Assembly (NCBI RefSeq): GCF_020700235.1
Contig: NZ_CP085301.1
Coordinates: 1,860,001-1,924,000 of the forward strand
Origin: Haladaptatus pallidirubidus
GTDB taxonomy: Archaea > Halobacteriota > Halobacteria > Halobacteriales > Haladaptataceae
Length of the DNA: 64,000 bases
Direction of reading: 5' to 3'
Below the pieces are notes generated by a model. It saw only the letters and a list, made by a program, of their open reading frames with translations, had not been told where the DNA came from and did no database searches. A program made the position numbers and the translations under genes. This document shows, piece by piece, positions 39,231 through 48,285 of the stretch (the stretch's first letter is position 1; each line of letters starts with the position of its first letter).

Positions 39231-41303
39231 ATGACCGATACACGCGAGGAGAGCTACGACCGCACGAAACGACCGATTACGCACGAGCGAGACGACTCCG
39301 AGCACGGAGACGGCCATCGCGCCCACGTCGACCACCATGGACACGAAACGATGTTCCGGCGGCGATTTTGGGTCTGTCTCGTTCTCTCGATTCCGGTTCT
39401 GTACTTCAGTTCATTTATTCAGGAAACGTTCGGCTACACGGCAATCTCGTTTCCCGGCAGTACGTGGGTGACGCCCATTTTCGCGGTCGGTATCTTCGGC
39501 TACGGTGGGGTGCCGTTCCTCCGCATGGCTCGCGTGGAGGCGAAAAACCGCGAACCGGCGATGATGATGCTCATCTCGCTCGCCATCACTGTCGCCTTCG
39601 TCTACAGTATCGGGGCGTTTTTCTTCCTTCCCGGCACGATGAGCTTCTTCTGGGAACTGGTGACGCTCATCGACATCATGCTCCTTGGCCACTGGCTCGA
39701 GATGCGAAGCGTTCGGCAAGCGTCGGGCGCGCTTTCCGAACTGGCGAAACTGATGCCCGACACCGCGGAGCGAATCGCCGAGGACGGGACAGTCGAGGAG
39801 GTTTCTGCGACCGCCCTCCGCGAGGGCGACCGGGTTCTCGTCCGACCGGGCGCGATCGTTCCGGCGGACGGCGTGGTCGAAGAGGGCGATTCGACTGCGG
39901 ACGAATCGATGATTACCGGCGAATCCCGTCCGGTGGACAAAGCTCCCGACGACGACGTTATCGCCGGAACCATCAACTCCGGCGACGGGAGCCTTCGCGT
40001 CCGAATCACCGCGACCGGCGAAGAAACGACGTTGGCCGGAATCATGCGGCTCGTGGAGGAAGCCCAAGGGAGCAAATCCAGGACGCAGGTGCTGGCCGAC
40101 AGGGCCGCCGGGTGGCTATTTTACATCGCACTCTCCGTCGCCGGAATTACGGGAGTCGCGTGGATTCTCGCGACCGGATTCGACATCGCGGTCGTCGAAC
40201 GAGTCGTCACCGTCCTCGTCATCGCCTGTCCGCACGCGCTCGGGTTGGCGGTTCCGCTGGTCGTCTCCATCAACACCTCGATGGCGGCGCGAAACGGCGT
40301 CCTCGTCCGCGACCGAATCGCCATGGAGGACGCCCGACACCTCGATACGATAATTTTCGATAAAACCGGGACGCTAACGCGCGGCGAACAGGGCGTCGTC
40401 GGCATCGAAACCGTGGATGGTTGGGACGACGAGCGCGCGCTCGCGCTCACCGCCAGCGTCGAGGGCGATTCGGAACACGTAATCGCGCAGGCGATTCGCC
40501 GCGAAGCGGACGAAACGAGCGTTTCCCTCCCCGAAGTTACCGAGTTCGAGGCCATCTAAGGTCGAGGCGTTCGAGCGACGGTCGAAGGCCACGAACTGTT
40601 CGTCGGCGGGCCGAACCTGCTCCAACTCGTCGATGCAGACCTCCCGGCGACCCTCTCGGGGTTCGCCGACAGAGCCGGGTCGAATGGACAGACGGTCGTC
40701 TACCTCGTCTCCAACGGTGACGTCGTCGCGGCGCTCGCCCTCGCGGATGTCATCCGCGAGGCGAGCAAACGAGCCATCGACGTCCTCCACGGGATGGGTA
40801 TCGAAGTCGCCATGTTGACGGGCGACAGTGAAGCAGTCGCCCGATTCGTCGCTGACGAACTCGCCATCGACACCTACTTCGCCGAAGTGCTTCCCGACGA
40901 GAAGGACGAAAAAGTCATCGAACTTCAAGAACAGGGAAAACTGGTCGCCATGGTCGGCGACGGCGTCAATGACGCACCCGCCCTGACGCGCGCCGACGTG
41001 GGAATCGCAATCGGAAGTGGCACCGACGTCGCAATCGAGTCCGCGGACATCGTTCTCGTGGAAAATGACCCGCTCGACGTGGTGAAGCTCGTTCAGTTGA
41101 GCCGCGCGAGCTATCGAAAAATGCAGGAAAATTTGGTGTGGGCAACCGGCTACAACGTGTTCGCGCTCCCGTTGGCGGCCGGAATCCTCGCTCCGATTGG
41201 CATTCTGCTCTCGCCAGCGATCGGCGCGGTGTTCATGTCCGCGAGCACGGTTATCGTGGCAATCAACGCCCAGCGACTTCGGAACGCCGACCTATCCGCG
41301 TAG
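39231..41303 (+). pseudogene. copB: CopB-type copper-transporting P1B ATPase with one in-frame stop codon
   Basis: A single frame of about 690 codons interrupted only by TAA at 40557-40559. Before the stop: a His-rich N-terminus ([15 protein letters not shown]), membrane segments, the actuator MITGESRPV, the TM6 metal motif ACPHALGL (CPH, the CopB type) and the phosphorylation site [11 protein letters not shown]. After the stop: [17 protein letters not shown] of the nucleotide-binding domain, VAMLTGDSE, and [20 protein letters not shown]. Everything needed for a copper exporter is intact except that codon, which lies in FEAI-stop-GRGV. Without read-through the product would be inactive. A second start at 40794 could express the hinge domain only. 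Confidence 0.88.
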
Positions 41304-41376
41304 GCGAACGATTGCCGGAAACATTGGGTGGCACCCACTCGTTTAACACCCCACCACACATCGTGCGAGCCATCCG

Positions 41377-42663
41377 ATGTCGTCCAGTCGCCGGTCGGTC
41401 ACGAGTCACTTGCAAACCACGGTTCGCGGATTACGCGGCGACGGCCGCGGCTGGGTTCTCACTGCGGTCGCCCTCGGGTGGGCGTTCACCCTCGGCTTGC
41501 GATTTCTCGTCCCCGCGCTTTTGCCACAGATAAAATCGGCGTTCGAAGTCACCAACGCGACCGCCGGACTCGCCATCACCGCGCTTTGGGTCGGTTACGC
41601 CCTGATGCAGTTTCCCGCCGGAGTGCTCATCAACCGCGTCGGCGAGCGAACGCTGCTGACGACGAGCCTCTGTCTTTCGGGAATCAGTCTGTGCCTGATT
41701 GGACTCTCCCCGGTGTTCGTCGTCTTCTTCGCCGGAAGCACCGCGTTCGGCCTCGGTTCCGGGCTGTACGGGCCGAGTCGCGGGACCGTCCTCTCGCGGA
41801 CCTACACGCGGAACGCTGGTGCGGCGTTCGGCGTCACACTCGCTGTCGGAAGCATCGGTTCGGCAGTTCTACCGAACCTCGCAACCTCCATGGTTGATGC
41901 GGTCGGGTGGCGGCCTATTCTCGCCTGTCTCTCGGTTCCTTTCTTCGTCGTCGCGGTGCTGGCGTGGCGGGTCATCCCCGAGCGCGAGCGGGGGACGACC
42001 CGCGGAAAATCTGAATCCATTGATGGTGGAACTCGAGAATCCACTGACGGCGGAAATTCTGGCTCCGAATCCACAAAACTTCTTGACCGTCGCGCGCTCC
42101 GCGACATCGTGCGAACGCTTTCCGACCGCTCGATTTTCCTCGCGGTCGTCGCCATGGCGCTCCTCCTGTTCGTCTTTCAGGGTCTGACCGCGTTTCTGCC
42201 GACGTATCTCCAGACGAAGGGAATGAGCCAGCAGACCGCCGCCCTGCTGTTCGGCGTGATGTTCATCGCAGGTGCGATTTCGCAGGTCGCCGCCGGAAGC
42301 GCCGCAGACCGATTCGGCGTCAAACCCGTGCTTCTTGTCGTCACCACAATCGGCGTCGTTACTCCGGCTGTTCTCACGGTCACGTCGGGAACAGTGGTTC
42401 TCGCCATTGTCGTTGCCATCCTCGGCTCCCGGATGGCTATTGCCCCCGTCACGAACGCGTACGTCGTCGGGGCGCTTCCGGAACACATCGAAGGGTCTGC
42501 GTGGGGATTCCTCCGAACTGGATTTTTCCTGGTGGGTTCGACCGGTTCCACCTTTGTCGGCTATTTTGCGGATGCAGACAGATTCGATTTCGCGTTTCTC
42601 GTGCTCGCGGGGCTATCGGCCGTCGCGCTCGGGTTGTACGCGATGCTTCCGGATAACGAGTAG
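41377..42663 (+). CDS. Major facilitator superfamily transporter
   Basis: A 428-residue transporter with 12 membrane segments in two halves. ALWVGYALMQFPAGVLINRV followed by GERTLL is the MFS loop 2-3 signature, and GSAADRFGVKPVLL its counterpart in the second half. The central cytoplasmic loop contains a low-complexity Ser/Gly/Glu stretch (SESIDGGTRESTDGGNSG). The substrate is unknown. It is 74 bp downstream of the copper ATPase in the same direction but probably has its own promoter. Confidence 0.88.
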   Translation: MSSSRRSVTSHLQTTVRGLRGDGRGWVLTAVALGWAFTLGLRFLVPALLPQIKSAFEVTNATAGLAITALWVGYALMQFPAGVLINRVGERTLLTTSLCLSGISLCLIGLSPVFVVFFAGSTAFGLGSGLYGPSRGTVLSRTYTRNAGAAFGVTLAVGSIGSAVLPNLATSMVDAVGWRPILACLSVPFFVVAVLAWRVIPERERGTTRGKSESIDGGTRESTDGGNSGSESTKLLDRRALRDIVRTLSDRSIFLAVVAMALLLFVFQGLTAFLPTYLQTKGMSQQTAALLFGVMFIAGAISQVAAGSAADRFGVKPVLLVVTTIGVVTPAVLTVTSGTVVLAIVVAILGSRMAIAPVTNAYVVGALPEHIEGSAWGFLRTGFFLVGSTGSTFVGYFADADRFDFAFLVLAGLSAVALGLYAMLPDNE

Positions 42664-42744
42664 AGAACCCGATTCTGGTGCTGGCGGATAACTACAAAAT
42701 TCCCTTCAGTTTCGGAAAAGTCATAACACAACAGATGTAGACGA

Positions 42745-42754
42745 TTTTTAATAT
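42745..42754 (+). promoter_or_regulatory. TATA element of a small membrane protein gene
   Basis: TTTTTAATAT centred about 26 nt before the ATG at 42776, fitting a leaderless transcript. Confidence 0.6.
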
Positions 42755-42775
42755 CTCCCTTCTATTCAGTTTTCT

Positions 42776-42985
42776 ATGGATGAGTCTCACCTCCAGAACC
42801 AACTTTCTCGAATACGGTTTCGACAGTACCTCATCCTTACCTTGCTTATCATTCCCGACTTGTACATCATCGCCGAGGTAATCGGATTCTGGTCTGCTGG
42901 CGTTCTCGGAACCATGTTCGCGCTCGGCGTATTCGCAATGGTCGTCGTCAACCACAGAAGCAGTCGAACCGCGGCAGGGCGGTAG
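42776..42985 (+). CDS. Small membrane protein, unknown function
   Basis: A 69-residue protein with two membrane segments: FRQYLILTLLIIPDLYIIAE and GFWSAGVLGTMFALGVFAMV. The flanks are charged (MDESHLQNQLSRIR, NHRSSRTAAGR). The TATA element at -26 and the isolated position support expression. No family recognised. Confidence 0.65.
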   Translation: MDESHLQNQLSRIRFRQYLILTLLIIPDLYIIAEVIGFWSAGVLGTMFALGVFAMVVVNHRSSRTAAGR

Positions 42986-43057
42986 GCTGTAATTGGTGCT
43001 TGATTCTTACACTAATTGTGTAACCGATTACAGCGGATTGCAGAGCGCCCACTGTTT

Positions 43058-43288
43058 TCACTCCTCCATTTCCGTTTTGACCGAGAGCCACCACAGATGC
43101 CCTCGGTCACGAGCCTCCGTATGTTCGAGGACGTCCTCCTCGACCAGTTCGGCGAGTCGGTTCTTCATCGGTTCAAGCGAGGTGTCGAACTCGTCTGCGA
43201 GGTACCGCGTGTTCACGACCGGCGCTGGCGCGTCTCGAATCGCGGCGACGATGTCCGCGGTTTCGATACTCGGTTCCTCGGTGGCCAT
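43058..43288 (-). CDS. Small winged-helix DNA-binding protein
   Basis: A 76-residue single-domain protein: DIVAAIRDAPAPVVNTRYLA, DEFDTSLEPMKNRLAELVEE, then DVLEHTEARDRGHLWWLS. The helix-turn-helix and the short wing are visible. Many haloarchaea carry such stand-alone regulators or antitoxin-like proteins. A perfect 15-bp palindrome just upstream (43316-43347) is a likely operator or terminator. Confidence 0.78.
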   Translation of the reverse strand: MATEEPSIETADIVAAIRDAPAPVVNTRYLADEFDTSLEPMKNRLAELVEEDVLEHTEARDRGHLWWLSVKTEMEE

Positions 43289-43315
43289 GGTTTCACTCCG
43301 TCACCGAGTCGTATG

Positions 43316-43347
43316 TTCGGTTCGGCCGTCCAGACGGCCGAACCGAA
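43316..43347. repeat. Perfect 15-bp inverted repeat upstream of the winged-helix gene
   Basis: TTCGGTTCGGCCGTC, two bases, GACGGCCGAACCGAA. It lies 28-59 bases upstream of the winged-helix start codon, where a promoter and operator are expected. There is no T-run, so a terminator is less likely on the minus strand. Confidence 0.75.
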
Positions 43348-43554
43348 CTCAGTCGGACTCCACACCTGCTGACCAGATTCACCAGACTGCTGTCGTCCGG
43401 ACGAAACGTTTTTGTCCGCTACCGCCGGAGTGAAAACCGGCATGTACCCATCTGCCACTGCCGGTGGTCGATTTTGGCCGACCGCGGCACACTAAGACGT
43501 CTTCTGCTGTATCGATAGAGCAACTGCGCAGTACCAGGGAGGTGAGCGAGAGCG

Positions 43555-44658
43555 ATGCCTAAAATCGACCCGTGGGGCGACGTCGAAATAACCGACTACG
43601 AGGCGACGATGGAGCAGTTCGGCATCGAACCGATTGCCGACCTCGAAGACCGACTGCCGGACAACCGCCTCGTCCGCCGGGGTATCGTCTTCGGGCACCG
43701 CGATTTGAACACCGTGCTGGACGCCCGCGACGAGGGCGATTCGTTCGCCATGATGACTGGCATCATGCCCTCTGGCGTCTTTCACTTCGGCCACCTCGGG
43801 GTGGTCGAACAGGTGCTCATGTTTCAGGAGATGGGCGCACAGCTCACGCTCTGTGCGGCTGACATCGAATCCTATGCGACGCGAGACATGTCGCTCGAAG
43901 ACGCCCGCGAACTGGTGGTCGAAGAGTACCTGCTCAACTACGTCGCGCTGGGGTTAGACCTCGATTCGACGGATTTTTACTTCCAATCGCAGGCGGGCAA
44001 CGACCATCAGGTTCGGAGCAAGCTGTTCGCCCGGCACGTCACGCAAAGCGAGTTCGAGGCGACCTACGGCAACGCCGACCCCGGAAAGATGGTGTCGGCG
44101 CTGACCCAGTATGCCGACATCCTCCGCCCGCAGTCGCCGGAACGCGGCGGTCCGAAACCGACCGTCGTTCCGGTCGGCATCGACCAAGACCCGCACGTCA
44201 GGCTGACGCGGGACGTGGCGTCCCGCTACCGCGATGCGCCGTACCTAAAGCCCGCGAGTACGTATCACCGATTCATGCGGGGATTGCAGGGTGGGAAGAT
44301 GAGTTCGTCCGACCCGAAAAGCTACATCGCCCTCACCGATTCGATTGCGGACGCCAAACGCAAAATCGACGAGGCGAAAACCGGCGGCCGGGTTAGCGTC
44401 GAGGAACACCGCGAAAAGGGGGCGAACGTCGAGGAGGACACGGTGTTCGAACTACTTGCGTACCACCTCGTCGAGGACGACGACGAACTGCGCCGGATTC
44501 GAACCGAGTACGAGTCCGGTGCGATGCTTTCGGGCGAGTTGAAGCAAATTGCAAAAAACCGACTGGAACAGTTCCTGCGAGACCACCAACAAAAGCGCGA
44601 GGCGGCGCGTCCGAAAGTCGAGCAGTACGTCGCGGAACACGCCGAGGCAGTTCGCTGA
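43555..44658 (+). CDS. trpS: Tryptophanyl-tRNA synthetase
   Basis: Charges tRNA-Trp. The 367-residue class I synthetase has the HIGH variant SGVFHFGHLG (about residue 77) and the KMSSSDP loop (about 249). PVGIDQDPHVRLTRDVA and PYLKPASTYHRFMRGLQG are typical of the archaeal/eukaryotic TrpS group. A strong Shine-Dalgarno (GGGAGGTGAG) lies a few bases upstream of the ATG. Some haloarchaea carry two trpS genes; whether this is the only copy cannot be told here. Its stop overlaps the start of a broken acetyltransferase gene (TGATG). Confidence 0.95.
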   Translation: MPKIDPWGDVEITDYEATMEQFGIEPIADLEDRLPDNRLVRRGIVFGHRDLNTVLDARDEGDSFAMMTGIMPSGVFHFGHLGVVEQVLMFQEMGAQLTLCAADIESYATRDMSLEDARELVVEEYLLNYVALGLDLDSTDFYFQSQAGNDHQVRSKLFARHVTQSEFEATYGNADPGKMVSALTQYADILRPQSPERGGPKPTVVPVGIDQDPHVRLTRDVASRYRDAPYLKPASTYHRFMRGLQGGKMSSSDPKSYIALTDSIADAKRKIDEAKTGGRVSVEEHREKGANVEEDTVFELLAYHLVEDDDELRRIRTEYESGAMLSGELKQIAKNRLEQFLRDHQQKREAARPKVEQYVAEHAEAVR

Positions 44659-45127
44659 TGCGAATCAGGCGACTCCGTGCGACCGAATTCGTCTCCTTCG
44701 TGGACGACCTTTTGTTGCCCTTCGCCCGCGAGATGGCGATACTGGACGAGTTCGACACCCTCGCTGACCGCGGCGTCCGTGCCAACGTTTTTTCGTACGT
44801 CGAAGACCGGCACTCGGGCGACGACACCGTCACGTTCGTCGCCGCCGACGGGGACGAATTGGTCGGCCACGTAACTGTCGAAAAGCGGGCCTCTCCTCGG
44901 TGTTCGTCCGCGGCCCGCGGGGATACATCGGCGCCTTGTATGTCGTTCGAAGTCGCCGGGAAAGCGTAAACGCCACCCGACTGCTTTCACGCGCCGAATC
45001 GTAGGCGCGGAATTGGGGCTGTGAGTGCCTCTCGCTCGACGTTCACGCCGCCAACGAAATCGAACAATCGCTGTGCCTGCGGGACGACTTCGAATTCAAA
45101 CGACATCGGATGACGAAGAGATTGTAG
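44658..45127 (+). pseudogene. GNAT N-acetyltransferase gene with a frameshift and an in-frame stop
   Basis: The first frame (MRIRRLRATEFVSFVDDLLL to VGHVTVE) is the GNAT N-terminus. Near 44885-44900 the frame shifts by one step and continues SSVFVRGPRGYIGALYVVRS, then hits TAG at 45002-45004 in the context RAES-stop-ARNWGCECL, where Trp is expected (TGG to TAG). The C-terminus SLDVHAANEIEQS and DDFEFKRHRMTKRL completes the fold. It overlaps trpS by TGATG, so it was once translationally coupled to it. Confidence 0.8.
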
Positions 45128-45178
45128 CCGTCTCGGAGCCTTGCTTCTCCTAACGAAATTCGATTTCCGCCGAGTGGA

Positions 45179-45186
45179 ATTTTATG
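45179..45186 (+). promoter_or_regulatory. Possible TATA element of the creatininase gene
   Basis: TTTTATGC lies about 28-33 nt before the ATG at 45212, compatible with a leaderless or nearly leaderless transcript. Confidence 0.45.
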
Positions 45187-45211
45187 CTCTCTCCCCCACA
45201 CTCTCCTGAGC

Positions 45212-46009
45212 ATGTACCTCGCCGACGAGACGTGGCCGGAACTGGGCGATTACGTCGCAGAAGAATCGGTCGCCGTCGTTCCGCTGGGTTCGACCGAACA
45301 GCACGGGCCGCACCTACCGCTCGCGACCGACCACCTCATCGCGGAGGCGTTGGCCCGCGAGGCCGCGGATCGAGCGGGCTACCTCTGTACGCCGACGGTA
45401 AACATCGGCGTCAGCCCCCACCACAAGCAGTTCCACGGGACGATGTGGGTGAACGCGCAGGCCTTCCGCGACTACGTCGAAAGCTTCACGCGAAATCTCA
45501 CCTACCACGGCATCGACCGCATCGTGTACGTCAACGCCCACGGCGGGAACATGCACCACCTCCGAGAAGTGGGGCGGCGACTTCGCGAGGATGAAGTCAC
45601 CTTCGCGGTGGAATGGATGTGGGACGAGTCGATACCCGACCTCGTAAACGACCTGTTCGAGTACAACGGACCCCACGGCGGGCCAAAGGAGACAGCGATG
45701 ATTATGCACATCTCGGGCGAGTTGGTCAGTTCTGACCAACTCGCCAACGCTCGGGACGGAGGACTCCCCGACCTCAGGGACGGGAGTTTCACGATTCACG
45801 GCGCGCGCAACTACTACGACGCGATAGACAACACCGAAAACGGGGTTCTCGGCGACCAAACCGACGCAACGTCGGAAAAAGGCGAACAAATTTTCGAAGC
45901 GGCGACCGACCAACTCGTGAAACTGCTCGACTGGGTGGACGACGCGCGATTTTCGGATTTGATGGCGAAACCGCACGTTGACCCGCAACCCGGCAGTCGG
46001 CGGGAGTAG
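45212..46009 (+). CDS. Creatininase-family amidohydrolase
   Basis: A 265-residue metal-dependent hydrolase. VPLGSTEQHGPHLPLATDHL holds the metal-binding Glu, His and Asp; VNIGVSPHHKQFHGTMW, VYVNAHGGNMHHLREV and YNGPHGGPKETAMIM supply further ligands. Known members open creatinine, deformylate a riboflavin/F420 precursor (ArfB) or process mycofactocin. The neighbouring Nramp-like transporter gene favours a catabolic cyclic amide substrate, but ArfB activity is a serious alternative in an archaeon. Confidence 0.88.
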   Translation: MYLADETWPELGDYVAEESVAVVPLGSTEQHGPHLPLATDHLIAEALAREAADRAGYLCTPTVNIGVSPHHKQFHGTMWVNAQAFRDYVESFTRNLTYHGIDRIVYVNAHGGNMHHLREVGRRLREDEVTFAVEWMWDESIPDLVNDLFEYNGPHGGPKETAMIMHISGELVSSDQLANARDGGLPDLRDGSFTIHGARNYYDAIDNTENGVLGDQTDATSEKGEQIFEAATDQLVKLLDWVDDARFSDLMAKPHVDPQPGSRRE

Positions 46010-46110
46010 GAAGTCGGGCTTTTGACAACTGATGTTATTCCGAGTTCATCGCTATCTCCCTTATTGCCGACGTTTCTGACATCAAACTAGTTATATTCTG
46101 AAACAGCCAC

Positions 46111-46131
46111 AACAGTTTTAAAATTACTGTT
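46111..46131. promoter_or_regulatory. AT-rich inverted repeat upstream of the second Nramp-like gene
   Basis: AACAGT-TTTAAAATT-ACTGTT is a perfect 6-bp inverted repeat around an AT core, about 55-75 nt before the ATG at 46186. It could be an operator overlapping the promoter. Confidence 0.4.
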
Positions 46132-46185
46132 GATCATAAAAATAGCTTGCATAGACAGCCATGCCAAAATAACCCATAACGCCCC

Positions 46186-47481
46186 ATGGCACAAACAGTA
46201 ATGGAAACGAAATCGGCGCACAGTTCGTATGGAAGTCGACTCCGCGATACCGCGAGCGGATTCTTCCAAAAGTATGGGCTGGGGTTCGTGATGGTTGCGA
46301 GCTACTTCGGTTCGGGGTCGGTGTTCATCGCGAGTTCCGCCGGGGTTCGGTACGGCTACAGCCTGCTCTGGGCCGTCGTCGGCGCGGTGCTGTTGGGGTT
46401 CATGGCGCAGGATATGAGCGCCCGACTCGGAATCTTCGGCGAATCGCTGATGACGTTCGTGCGCCGAAAAATCGGTTCGACAGGGGCGACGGTACTGGCC
46501 GTGCTCCTCTCCATCGGGTGTGTCGCGTGGACGCTCGAACTTACCGCCGCAGTCGGAAAGGGTGTCTCGATTCTCCTCGACGGAGCTATCGGCTGGCAAC
46601 CGCTGGCGCTGGTTACCGGCGTGCTCGCAATCCTCATCGGCGTGCTGAACTACGATGGTGTCGAGCGCATCATGACTGCCATGATGCTCATCCTGCTCGT
46701 CATCTACATGGGTGTCGCGGGTGTGAGCAGCCCGTCGATTGCCGACGTGGCGGGCGGGTTCGTTCCCTCGGTTCCCGCTGGCGGCGCGCTGACGCTCGCC
46801 GCCGCCATCATCGGGACGACTGCGCTGTGGCCGAACTTCTTCCTCGAATCGAACCTCGTCTCACGGAAAGGGTGGGTCGATGAAGAGGGCGTCTCTGAGA
46901 TGCGGCGTGACCTCGGCATCGGCTACCTCGTCGGCGGCCTAACGACGGTGGCAATCGTGGTCGTCGCCGCGGCGGTTCTGCGCCCCGCGGGGTACACCGA
47001 ACTGGAGTCGTTCATCACGCCGGGCCGGGCACTTGCCGACGTGTTCGGCGAGTGGGCGATGGTCGTCTTCCTCCTTGGAACCCTTGCGGCGGCGTTCAAC
47101 AGCATCATTCCAATAATGTGGACGCCCGCCTACCTGTTCCAGAACGCGCGTGGCCGAGTCGCAGACAGCGCGAGCAAGGAGTTCAAAATCATCTACGCGG
47201 TTGGCGTCGGCATCGGAAGCCTTTCGCCGCTCGTCCACCAGTTCGCAGGGCTGAGCGTCATCGACATGATACTCCTGTTTCCGGCGTACAACGCCATCGT
47301 GGGGCTGCCGATTACGGCGGTGCTACTGTTCTGGGCGGTCAACGACAAGGATACGATGGGCGAACACCGAAACGGAATCGCGCTTATGGCGCTCAACTTC
47401 CTGCTCATCGTTCTTTCGACGTATCTCGCCGCGACATCGCTCCCCGGGTTCATCGATGCACTGACATCGGGTGGGCTTTGA
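46186..47481 (+). CDS. Nramp-family transporter lacking the canonical metal-site motifs (second copy)
   Basis: A 431-residue protein with about 11 membrane segments. TM1 reads MVASYFGSGSVFIASS, so the DPGN motif is GSGS. TM6 reads IIGTTALWPNFFLESNLV, so MPH is LWP. The rest (YGYSLLWAVVGAVLLGFMAQ, DMSARLGIFGESLM) aligns well with Nramp TM2-3. It is only distantly similar to the copy at 31.7 kb, so they are not a recent duplication. It lies 176 bp downstream of the creatininase-family gene, and a TauE/SafE gene follows by 12 bp, suggesting a co-transcribed uptake set. A substrate other than divalent metal is inferred. Confidence 0.85.
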   Translation: MAQTVMETKSAHSSYGSRLRDTASGFFQKYGLGFVMVASYFGSGSVFIASSAGVRYGYSLLWAVVGAVLLGFMAQDMSARLGIFGESLMTFVRRKIGSTGATVLAVLLSIGCVAWTLELTAAVGKGVSILLDGAIGWQPLALVTGVLAILIGVLNYDGVERIMTAMMLILLVIYMGVAGVSSPSIADVAGGFVPSVPAGGALTLAAAIIGTTALWPNFFLESNLVSRKGWVDEEGVSEMRRDLGIGYLVGGLTTVAIVVVAAAVLRPAGYTELESFITPGRALADVFGEWAMVVFLLGTLAAAFNSIIPIMWTPAYLFQNARGRVADSASKEFKIIYAVGVGIGSLSPLVHQFAGLSVIDMILLFPAYNAIVGLPITAVLLFWAVNDKDTMGEHRNGIALMALNFLLIVLSTYLAATSLPGFIDALTSGGL

Positions 47482-47493
47482 TAGCCGAAACAA

Positions 47494-48267
47494 ATGCTCC
47501 CTGAACCGACGATACTGGCGGTACTAATCGTTATCGCCTTCTTGTCCGGCATCGGAATCACCGCCGTTGGGCCGGGTGGGATTTTCATTACAGTCGCCCT
47601 CTTTGCGCTCACCGACGTTTCGTCGTCGGTCGTCGCTGGAACCGCGATGACGACGTTCGTCTTCACGGGCATACTCGGAAGTCTCACCTACCTCCAGTCC
47701 GGCGAACTCCGCTCGTCGTCGGGGCGACGACTCGCGATTCTCGTAACGGTTCCGAGCGTCGTCGGCGCTGTCGTCGGGGCACTCGTTAACACGATTCTCT
47801 CCGACGGCCTGTTCGGACTCATGCTGACGGGGTTCACCATGGTCGTCGGCGCGAGCATCGTCTATCGGGAACGACAGGGAATTGGTTCGAAATGGTCGTT
47901 TCGCGCTGATTCGACTGTCGGCGTGGTCGCCTTCGGCACGCTCGGCTTCGCCATCGGCGTTTTGGGCGGCCTGCTCGGCGTTGGCGGGCCGGTGATCGCC
48001 GTCCCACTCCTCGTCGTGTTGGGCGTCTCGATGCTCAACGCGCTGGCTGCCGCGCAGGTGCAGTCAGTGTTTCTCTCCGCGTTTGCGGCCTCGACGTACT
48101 TACTGCAGGGTGCAGTGTCGATTCCGCTGGCCGTCGCCATCGGCGTCCCCGAACTCGTCGGCGTTGTCCTCGGTTGGCGAGTCGCACACCACATCGAACC
48201 GGCACGGTTGAAGCTCGCACTCGGCGGGGTACTCATCATGGCCGGAGTTGCCCTTCTTCTTCCGTAA
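47494..48267 (+). CDS. TauE/SafE-family (sulfite exporter) membrane protein
   Basis: A 257-residue protein with about eight membrane segments in two inverted halves: FLSGIGITAVGPGGIFITVA and GFAIGVLGGLLGVGGPVIAV are the paired glycine-rich signatures of the family. Members export sulfite, sulfoacetate or other small organic anions. It starts 12 bp after the Nramp-like gene and is convergent with the DHH gene. Confidence 0.88.
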   Translation: MLPEPTILAVLIVIAFLSGIGITAVGPGGIFITVALFALTDVSSSVVAGTAMTTFVFTGILGSLTYLQSGELRSSSGRRLAILVTVPSVVGAVVGALVNTILSDGLFGLMLTGFTMVVGASIVYRERQGIGSKWSFRADSTVGVVAFGTLGFAIGVLGGLLGVGGPVIAVPLLVVLGVSMLNALAAAQVQSVFLSAFAASTYLLQGAVSIPLAVAIGVPELVGVVLGWRVAHHIEPARLKLALGGVLIMAGVALLLP

Positions 48268-48285
48268 TTTCCGACGACGTGCGTA

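Noticed and set aside
44658..44969. An intact short GNAT-like gene ending at 44969
   Set aside because: The conserved second half of the acetyltransferase lies downstream in another frame, so the short frame is the front part of a broken gene.
46186..47481. Calling the second transporter a manganese or iron Nramp (MntH)
   Set aside because: The TM1 DPGN and TM6 MPH metal ligands are replaced by GSGS and LWP, so metal transport is not supported.
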